From Gammaproteobacteria bacterium (GTDB taxonomy: Bacteria; Pseudomonadota; Gammaproteobacteria; Pseudomonadales; Azotimanducaceae): a stretch of 6,476 nucleotides of DNA. Both the position numbers and the translations under genes were made by a program. The stretch covers positions 1 to 6,476 of the forward strand of contig VXPR01000224.1 of the NCBI GenBank assembly GCA_009839405.1. Direction: 5' to 3'. Of the stretch, positions 1-4,689 are shown piece after piece; positions within the stretch are counted from its first letter, which is position 1; each line of letters starts with the position of its first letter. The notes under the pieces were generated by a model, which worked only from the letters and a program-made list of their open reading frames with translations, did no database searches and was not told the DNA's origin.

Positions 1-1
1 A

Positions 2-50
2 CCGTCAGGTGCGTCGAGCGCGAGGTTCGCGAAGGAAGGGCGCCTGACGG
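2..50. repeat. Nested inverted repeat near the left window edge
   Basis: Bases 2-12 (CCGTCAGGTGC) can pair with bases 40-50 (GCGCCTGACGG) over 11 positions with one G-T wobble. The inner 8 bases of the arms (2-9 and 43-50) are perfect reverse complements. Within the loop, CGCGA at 19-23 and TCGCG at 27-31 form a second perfect 5-bp stem with a 3-base loop. An alternative hairpin overlaps the right arm: GGCGCC at 39-44 and 49-54, separated by TGAC. No coding region is convincing in 1-111. This could be an intergenic palindromic repeat, the end of a structured RNA, or part of a termination region for the antiporter gene. The window edge prevents seeing whether it extends further left. Confidence 0.5.
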
Positions 51-55
51 CGCCG

Positions 56-76
56 GGGAAGGCAGAATGCCTTCCC
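56..76 (-). terminator. Strong hairpin downstream of the antiporter gene, possible terminator
   Basis: GGGAAGGCA (56-64) and TGCCTTCCC (68-76) are perfect reverse complements around a 3-base loop, giving a 9-bp GC-rich stem. It lies 35 bases beyond the stop codon of the minus-strand antiporter gene, where a terminator would be expected. No T-tract follows the stem on the minus strand (the sequence continues CGGCGCC), so it does not match the classical intrinsic type. It may instead stabilise the 3' end of the mRNA or be part of the neighbouring inverted-repeat cluster at 2-54. Confidence 0.4.
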
Positions 77-111
77 TCCGGGAACCGTCCATCGCCAAGT
101 CCGACAGACTG

Positions 112-1377
112 CTAGCTACCCGAGAACACGGACCATTTCGTCACGCGCGCAACGGTCAACCCTTGCCCAACGATGGAGAACACCACCACCGCGTATGTGA
201 CTGCGAGGATGAACGGGCGGTGCTCGCTGGCCGGTAGCGAAAGCGCCAGGGCCACGGCGATGCCTCCGCGCAGGCCGCCCCAAGTCAGCACCGTTACTGC
301 GCCCTTCTCGAATGCCTCCCAGCGATGCAGCACGGTTCGCGCCAAGGCGACGCTCAGCCAGCGTGTGGCGAGGACCACGGGGATGGCGGCAAGGCTGGCC
401 CACCAGAAGCCGAGGCCAGCACCGGCTACCACCAGCACTTCGAGACCAATGAGCAGGAACAGCACGGAGTTCAGGACGTTGTCGAGGAGGGACCAGAACT
501 TCCTCAGATAGTCCCTCGAGGCCGGGCTCACCGCCCGCCGCATGCCCTGGCCGCCGAAAAAGAGGCCCGCCACGACCATGGCGATCGGACCGCTGACCCC
601 GAACCGGACCGCCGCGGCGTAGCCGACCATCACGATGCCGAGCGTGACCAGCAGCTCGAGGTTCGGTTCTTCGATGCCGAGGACGCCGCGGTAGCCGGCG
701 TAGCCGAGCGCGATGCCGAGGGCGGCGCCACCCGCCACCTCGACCAAGAACAACTCGCCGACATGCCACAGCCCAGGATCGGTGTCTTGCAGGGCAACCC
801 CGAGCAGCACGGTGAACACCACCACTCCCACGCCGTCGTTGAACAGCGACTCGCCCTCGAGGGCCGCTTTCAGGGTCGGTGGCACGCGCACGGATTCGAA
901 GAGCCCCAGCACCGCGACGGGGTCCGTCGGGCTGACCAGGGCCCCGAACACCAACGCCCACACGAACGGAAGCGGGTGGCCGGCCAAGCTGGCCACAAGC
1001 CAAATGCCCCCGGCGACGAGCGCGGTCGAGAGCACGGTGCCCGCCGTTGCCATGGCGCTGACCGTGCGCCACCGACACCGGAGCGCGGGGATGTCCACAT
1101 GCAGCGCGCCGGCGAACAGCAGGAAGCTGAGCATGCCGTGCATCAACAGCTCGTGGAAGTCGATGTGCACCAACACGCCCACGACCGCGGCGTCGACCTC
1201 CGCCGCCGGCAGCACCGTTTGGGCCACCAGCAGCATGGTTCCGACACCGAGACCGATGAGCACAAGGCCGATTGTCGGCGGCGCCTTCAGGTATCGGTGA
1301 TTCAGGTAGCCGAACAGCGCCGAGAGGCCGACCAAGGTGGCGGCAATCTCAAAGAAGCTCACGGGGCCACCCGCCAT
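112..1377 (-). CDS. Na+/H+ antiporter, CPA1 (NhaP/NHE) family
   Basis: This encodes a 421-residue integral inner-membrane protein predicted to exchange sodium (or another monovalent cation) for protons, serving pH and salt homeostasis. About twelve hydrophobic segments fill almost the whole length, and there is no long cytosolic C-terminal domain. CPA1 hallmarks are visible: SPTDPVAV at about 149-156, ESLFNDGVGVVVF at about 176-188 with the Asn180-Asp181 pair typical of electroneutral exchangers, and WGGLRGGIAVALALSLP at about 366-382 with Arg370. The frame is open 17 codons further upstream (to 1428). I chose the ATG at 1375-1377 because GGGAG lies 7 bases upstream and the protein then begins with a short leader into the first membrane helix. 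The gene diverges from the SDR gene across 88 bases and does not look functionally tied to the other genes. Family assignment is firm; cation specificity is not readable from sequence. Confidence 0.92.
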   Translation of the reverse strand: MAGGPVSFFEIAATLVGLSALFGYLNHRYLKAPPTIGLVLIGLGVGTMLLVAQTVLPAAEVDAAVVGVLVHIDFHELLMHGMLSFLLFAGALHVDIPALRCRWRTVSAMATAGTVLSTALVAGGIWLVASLAGHPLPFVWALVFGALVSPTDPVAVLGLFESVRVPPTLKAALEGESLFNDGVGVVVFTVLLGVALQDTDPGLWHVGELFLVEVAGGAALGIALGYAGYRGVLGIEEPNLELLVTLGIVMVGYAAAVRFGVSGPIAMVVAGLFFGGQGMRRAVSPASRDYLRKFWSLLDNVLNSVLFLLIGLEVLVVAGAGLGFWWASLAAIPVVLATRWLSVALARTVLHRWEAFEKGAVTVLTWGGLRGGIAVALALSLPASEHRPFILAVTYAVVVFSIVGQGLTVARVTKWSVFSGS

Positions 1378-1465
1378 CAGGAATCTCCCAGGGTGTTCAC
1401 GCCATCGTCGCTCGCAGCGGAGCAACATTGGCTACCCTACACATCGGCAACATGGGGGGTAAGGG
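1378..1465. promoter_or_regulatory. Divergent intergenic region between antiporter and SDR genes
   Basis: These 88 bases separate two genes that point away from each other, so promoters for both should lie here. For the antiporter, GGGAG (1385-1389 on the minus strand) sits 7 bases before the chosen ATG. For the SDR gene, a G-run and GGTAAGGG (1454-1465) abut the ATG, with the G-run at a workable distance. The heptamer GCAACAT occurs twice in direct orientation (1422-1428 and 1447-1453, 25 bases apart). I see no sigma70 -35/-10 pair good enough to place a transcription start. TACCCT at 1433-1438 is only a weak -10 candidate for the plus strand. Confidence 0.4.
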
Positions 1466-2257
1466 ATGAAGCTCAAGGATCGAGTGTGCATCGTGGTCGG
1501 CGCCGGGCAGACGCCTGGCGAAACTATCGGCAACGGCCGCGCCGCGGCGGTCACCTACGCCCGCGAGGGTGCGACGGTGTTGTTGGTGGACTGCATCGAG
1601 GAGCGCCTCGCCGAGACCGAAGCGATGATCGCTAAGGAGGGGGGCGATGCCGTCTCCTTCGTCGCCGATGTCACCACCGAAGCGGGTTGCAAATCCATCA
1701 GCGACCACGCCGTGGAGCGATCCGGCCGCATCGACATCCTGCACTACAACGTCGGCAAGAGTCAGGGTGACGGCGAGGTGGCGGGGCTCGCCGTCGAAAA
1801 CTGGTCCGACATCATGAATCTCAACCTCACCGGCTACTTCCTCACCTGCAAGCACGCGCTGCCGGTCATGCGCGCCCAGCGCTCCGGCGTCGTGATCGGC
1901 ATCTCGTCCATGGCGGCCCACGGCGCCCACGGCAACATGACCTACGGCGTGTCGAAATCCGGCATGAACTCCCTCACCAAATCCATGGCCATCGACAACG
2001 CCCGCTACGGCATCCGCGTCAACGCCATCATGCCGGGCCTCATGGACACCCCCATGGCCATCGAACGCCGCGCCAGCGAACAGAACCGCTCCCGTGAGGA
2101 AATTCGCGCCGAACGCGCCCGCCAGGTTCCGCTCCTGCGGCAACAGGGCACCGGCTGGGACGTCGCCAACGCCGCCCTGTTCCTCGCCTCGGACGACGCC
2201 GGCTACATCACCGGCATCTGCCTGCCGGTTGACGGGGGGCTCTCGGCACGGGGCTGA
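1466..2257 (+). CDS. Short-chain dehydrogenase/reductase (SDR), probably NAD-dependent
   Basis: This 263-residue cytosolic oxidoreductase has the single Rossmann-fold domain and length of classical SDRs, which interconvert an alcohol and a ketone using NAD(P). Visible elements are the glycine-rich nucleotide loop at 12-24, Asp42 at the end of strand beta2 (VLLVDC, which usually favours NAD over NADP), Asp68-Val69 for the adenine ring, a YNVG version of the NNAG motif at 94-97, Asn120, and the catalytic set Ser147, Tyr160 and Lys164 (YGVSK). The PG motif is at 190-191 and the C-terminal PVDGG closes the fold. The glycine loop reads GAGQTPGETIGNG rather than the usual TGxxxGxG, so it carries several extra residues. 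The start has a G-rich ribosome site just upstream. The gene converges on the VOC gene. The substrate is unknown; enzymes of this shape range from sugar and steroid dehydrogenases to 3-oxoacyl reductases. Confidence 0.93.
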   Translation: MKLKDRVCIVVGAGQTPGETIGNGRAAAVTYAREGATVLLVDCIEERLAETEAMIAKEGGDAVSFVADVTTEAGCKSISDHAVERSGRIDILHYNVGKSQGDGEVAGLAVENWSDIMNLNLTGYFLTCKHALPVMRAQRSGVVIGISSMAAHGAHGNMTYGVSKSGMNSLTKSMAIDNARYGIRVNAIMPGLMDTPMAIERRASEQNRSREEIRAERARQVPLLRQQGTGWDVANAALFLASDDAGYITGICLPVDGGLSARG

Positions 2258-2282
2258 CGGAAGGCACAGTATCCGGGTCGAT

Positions 2283-2296
2283 GCGATCGCGATCGC
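2283..2296. repeat. 14-base perfect palindrome in the convergent gap
   Basis: GCGATCGCGATCGC is its own reverse complement and consists of two GCGATCGC octamers overlapping by two bases. It sits in the 43-base space between the stop codons of the SDR and VOC genes. No T-tract follows on either strand, so it is a weak terminator candidate; it could form a small hairpin in both transcripts. In a GC-rich genome it may also be chance. Confidence 0.4.
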
Positions 2297-2300
2297 TGGG

Positions 2301-2663
2301 TCACGCCAACGATTGGGCGAGCATGTAGCGATTGCGGTCAGGGTCGGTGAAGGTCGCGAGTCTGACCATGCCGGGAATCTCCACCGTGTCGCCCTCGAAC
2401 GACACGCCCTTGGCCTCGAGTTCGCTGCGAGCCGCGTCGACGTCGCGAACTCCGAACACGGGCGTCGTTCCCGGCCCGAGCGCGTCGCCGTCCTGGTTGA
2501 GGCCAATGCTGACCCCCTCCGCAGGCGTGCCTACCTCGGCCCAGCCGGCCTCCGGGGCCCTGAACAGTTCCTCGAAGCCGAGCTTGCCCGTGAACCATGC
2601 CATTGAGGCATCGAGATCCTTCACGGGGATGGACAGGGTTATCGTGCCGTCGTAGTCGGGCAT
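2301..2663 (-). CDS. VOC superfamily (glyoxalase/bleomycin-resistance fold) protein
   Basis: This small cytosolic protein of 120 residues is the usual length for a single-domain VOC protein made of two beta-alpha-beta-beta-beta modules. The first module is recognisable from IPVKDLDASMAWFTGKLGFE (12-31) and the second from TPVFGVRDVDAARSELEAKG (67-86), ending in the family signature FTDPDRNRYMLAQ (105-117). Positions that normally hold the metal ligands appear substituted: Thr9 for the first His, Thr67 for the mid-chain His/Gln, and Met114 for the final Glu. A metal-dependent glyoxalase or dioxygenase role is therefore doubtful; a binding, resistance or isomerase-like role is as likely. The start is supported by AGGAG at 2670-2674, 6 bases before the ATG. 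It lies 153 bases downstream of the GMC oxidoreductase gene on the same strand and may share its transcript. Fold assignment is secure, function is not. Confidence 0.88.
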   Translation of the reverse strand: MPDYDGTITLSIPVKDLDASMAWFTGKLGFEELFRAPEAGWAEVGTPAEGVSIGLNQDGDALGPGTTPVFGVRDVDAARSELEAKGVSFEGDTVEIPGMVRLATFTDPDRNRYMLAQSLA

Positions 2664-2816
2664 GGTTTGCTCCTGGGCGTTACGTTTCGGGCGGTGAAGC
2701 GGCGTGCCCTGGATACAAGTGTGCCGCGCCGATGGAGGCTTTGGAACCCATCGGGTCCTCGGTGGTGCCTGGTTTCTGGCTGCACGGCTGCCGGCAAGCG
2801 CCCGCCGGCTTCTCCT
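2664..2816 (-). other. Spacer between GMC oxidoreductase and VOC genes
   Basis: These 153 bases carry no convincing gene. They contain the VOC ribosome-binding site (AGGAG, 2670-2674) and a possible hairpin close behind the GMC stop codon: GCCGGC at 2790-2795 and 2804-2809 around an 8-base loop. No T-run follows the hairpin on the minus strand. I could not place a promoter for the VOC gene, so read-through from the GMC gene is possible but not shown. Confidence 0.45.
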
Positions 2817-4421
2817 TTAGGCCGCGTTGTCCTCGAGCACCATGGCCGCTCCCTTCTCGCCGATCATGATGGCTGGGGCGTTGGTGTTGCCGGAGACCAG
2901 GGTCGGCATGATGGAGGCGTCGGCTACGCGCAGGCCCTGAACGCCGTGGACGCGGAGGCGGTCGTCCACCACGGCCATGGGATCGCTGCCCATCTTGCAG
3001 GTGCCGATGGGGTGGAAGACGGTGGAGCCGGTGCGGCGGCAGAAGTCGAGGATTTCGTCGTCGGATTGCACCGCATCGCCAGGGTAGAGCTCGTGGTCGG
3101 CATAGGCAGCCAGGGATGGAGCGGCGCCGACTTGGCGGGCGATCTTCATGCCCTCGATCAGTGCGGCGCGGTCGATGGCGTCGTCGAGGAAGTTGGGCCG
3201 GATGGCCGGCTGCACGTTGGGGTCGGCGCTTTGGACGTGGATGGAGCCGGTGCTTTCGGGACGAAGCTGGCACACCGAACAGGTCATGCCCGGCTCCTTT
3301 TCTAGCAAGCCGCGCTTGGCGCCGCGGGCGTAGCTGGCGTGGGCGAAGTGGAACTGCACGTCGGGGGTTTCGAGCTCCTCGTGGGTGCGGACGAAGCCGT
3401 GGGCGATGCCGGCGGTGTAGGTGAAGGCGCCTCTCCTTGCGAGGCCGTACTTGATGGCCTCGAGGACGATGCGGGCACCGCGGGTTTGCTCGTTGAGGGT
3501 GGTGGTGCCCTTGACGCGCCAGGCCACGGAGCTTGAGTAATGGTCCCGGTAGTTCTCGCCAACGCCGGGAAGGTTGTGCGCCACGTCGATGCCGAGACCG
3601 CGCAGTCGCTCGGCTTCGCCGATGCCGGACAGTTCCAGAAGCTGCGGGGACTGCACGGCGCCGGCGGCAAGGATCACCTCGCGGTTTGCCGTCGCCTCGA
3701 TGGCAGCGCCGCCGCCTTGGGAGTAGCGCACGCCCGTGGCGCGACCGTCTTCGGTGAGCACGCACTCGGCCATCGCCCGGGTGGCGATGGTGAGGTTGGA
3801 ACGGCTGCGGGCGGGGTCGAGAAAGGCGCGCGCGCTCGAGAAGCGGCGGCCGTTGCGTTGCGTGACCTGATAGATGCCGAATCCCTCTTGGGAGGCACCG
3901 TTGTAGTCAGGATTGGCGGCGTAGCCAATCTCGGTTCCGGCGTCGACGAATGCGCCCAGGAGGGGATGGCTCTCCACCATGTCGGCGACGTTCAGTTCGC
4001 CGCCGCTGCCGTGATAGTCATCGCTGCCGCGTTCGCAGTTCTCGGAGCGCTTGAAGAAGGGCAGCACTTCGTCATAGGACCAGCCGCGGTTGCCGAGCTG
4101 TGCCCAGGTGTCGTAGTCAAGCGCCTGACCGCGCACGTAGAGCATGCCGTTGATGGAGCTTGAGCCGCCGAGCACCTTGCCCCGCGGAATAGGGATGCGA
4201 CGGTTGTGGGTGCCTTCTTCGGGCTCGGTGTCGAAGCACCAGTTGACGCTCGGCCGCTCGATCATCTTCCAGAAGCCCACCGGAATGTGGATGAGCGGGC
4301 TCCAGTCGCGTCCGCCGGCTTCGAGGAGGAGGACGGAGTTGCCGGGGTCGGCGCTCAGGCGATTGGCGAGAACGCAGCCGGCCGAACCGGCGCCGACGAT
4401 GATGTAGTCAAAGTTGGCCAT
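2817..4421 (-). CDS. FAD-dependent GMC oxidoreductase (choline/alcohol dehydrogenase type)
   Basis: At 534 residues, this is the normal length for bacterial choline dehydrogenase/alcohol dehydrogenase-like GMC flavoproteins, which oxidise a primary or secondary alcohol to an aldehyde or ketone and pass electrons from FAD to a membrane acceptor or oxygen. The N-terminal FAD-binding fold is clear: IIVGAGSAGCVLANRL (7-22) and Glu34 in LLLEAGG. GMC signature 1 is RGKVLGGSSSINGMLYVRG (80-98) and signature 2 is GAVQSPQLLELSGIG (254-268). The C-terminal substrate domain ends with His470 (VFHPIGTCKMG) and Asn514 (GNTNAPAIMIGEK), the usual His/Asn catalytic pair, plus DASIMP at 501-506. No signal peptide is seen. 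The ATG has AGGAG (4431-4435) 9 bases upstream. It lies between an amidohydrolase gene and a VOC gene on the same strand, suggesting catabolism. BetA-like choline oxidation is possible, but no betaine-aldehyde dehydrogenase is present in the window, so I give no gene symbol. Confidence 0.95.
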   Translation of the reverse strand: MANFDYIIVGAGSAGCVLANRLSADPGNSVLLLEAGGRDWSPLIHIPVGFWKMIERPSVNWCFDTEPEEGTHNRRIPIPRGKVLGGSSSINGMLYVRGQALDYDTWAQLGNRGWSYDEVLPFFKRSENCERGSDDYHGSGGELNVADMVESHPLLGAFVDAGTEIGYAANPDYNGASQEGFGIYQVTQRNGRRFSSARAFLDPARSRSNLTIATRAMAECVLTEDGRATGVRYSQGGGAAIEATANREVILAAGAVQSPQLLELSGIGEAERLRGLGIDVAHNLPGVGENYRDHYSSSVAWRVKGTTTLNEQTRGARIVLEAIKYGLARRGAFTYTAGIAHGFVRTHEELETPDVQFHFAHASYARGAKRGLLEKEPGMTCSVCQLRPESTGSIHVQSADPNVQPAIRPNFLDDAIDRAALIEGMKIARQVGAAPSLAAYADHELYPGDAVQSDDEILDFCRRTGSTVFHPIGTCKMGSDPMAVVDDRLRVHGVQGLRVADASIMPTLVSGNTNAPAIMIGEKGAAMVLEDNAA

Positions 4422-4455
4422 AGCGGCTTACTCCTGTTGTTTGGCTATCTGGCGA

Positions 4456-4467
4456 CCTCTATAGAGG
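4456..4467 (-). promoter_or_regulatory. Palindrome overlapping a possible -10 of the GMC gene
   Basis: CCTCTATAGAGG is a perfect 12-base palindrome centred 40 bases before the GMC start codon. Read on the minus strand it contains TATAGA (4463 to 4458), which matches four of six bases of a sigma70 -10 box and would give a leader of roughly 30 bases. No good -35 is found 16-18 bases further up. The symmetric site over a -10 is a plausible operator for a dimeric repressor, but this is inference. Confidence 0.35.
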
Positions 4468-4513
4468 GCAGGACGCGCTTGCGTGGAACCCAATGAATGC
4501 AGGCAGAGTCTGT

Positions 4514-4604
4514 CGTAGGGGACGGGCTTGTCTCCTCCAGGCCGAGTCCGTCGCAACGTGCGCGCCCGACAGGGCGCGCCGGGACGGGAAGCCCGTCGCC
4601 TACG
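4514..4604. repeat. 91-base imperfect inverted-repeat element with internal hairpin
   Basis: CGTAGGGGACGGGCTT (4514-4529) and AAGCCCGTCGCCTACG (4589-4604) are reverse complements at 15 of 16 positions. Between them, GCGCGCCC (4560-4567) and GGGCGCGC (4572-4579) form a perfect 8-bp stem around GACA. The right arm can alternatively pair with its immediate neighbour: GACGGG (4583-4588) and CCCGTC (4592-4597) around AAG. The octamer GGGACGGG occurs at both 4519-4526 and 4581-4588. No coding frame here is convincing. The layout resembles dispersed intergenic palindromic elements or a non-autonomous miniature element, though I see no clear target duplication. It could also be a structured segment of mRNA between the amidohydrolase and GMC genes. 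Confidence 0.6.
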
Positions 4605-4632
4605 GCCATCCGGTTCCTCCCGCGCGTCAGCG

Positions 4633-4652
4633 ACTCGCCGTCCTTGGCGGGT
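4633..4652 (-). terminator. Small hairpin behind the amidohydrolase gene
   Basis: ACTCGCC (4633-4639) and GGCGGGT (4646-4652) pair with one wobble across a 6-base loop. It is 37 bases past the amidohydrolase stop codon, a fitting place for transcript termination or 3'-end protection. There is no following T-run on the minus strand, so intrinsic termination is uncertain. Bases 4422-4689 otherwise hold only the GMC upstream region and the inverted-repeat element; short open frames on both strands there lack ribosome sites and recognisable products. Confidence 0.25.
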
Positions 4653-4689
4653 GGGAGCAAGTCGGCTTGATGAGAGCTTCGTTGGCCTC

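Noticed and set aside
1378..1428. Longer antiporter start at 1428, adding 17 residues
   Set aside because: The added residues are charged and unlike the family N-terminus, while the ATG at 1375-1377 has a well-placed GGGAG.
325..1635. Plus-strand open frame of 436 codons across the antiporter and into the SDR gene
   Set aside because: The composition is rich in His, Arg, Gln and Glu with no domain, and it overlaps two real genes.
1397..2506. Minus-strand open frame of 369 codons opposite the SDR gene
   Set aside because: It is antisense to an SDR with intact catalytic residues, and its product has no recognisable motif.
2680..3765. Minus-strand open frame of 361 codons within the GMC gene
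   Set aside because: It is an Arg/Pro-rich out-of-frame shadow of the GMC oxidoreductase, whose own frame carries all the family motifs.
4514..4604. CRISPR repeat or insertion-sequence end
   Set aside because: There is only one pair of inverted arms, no regularly spaced direct repeats with spacers, and no transposase gene.
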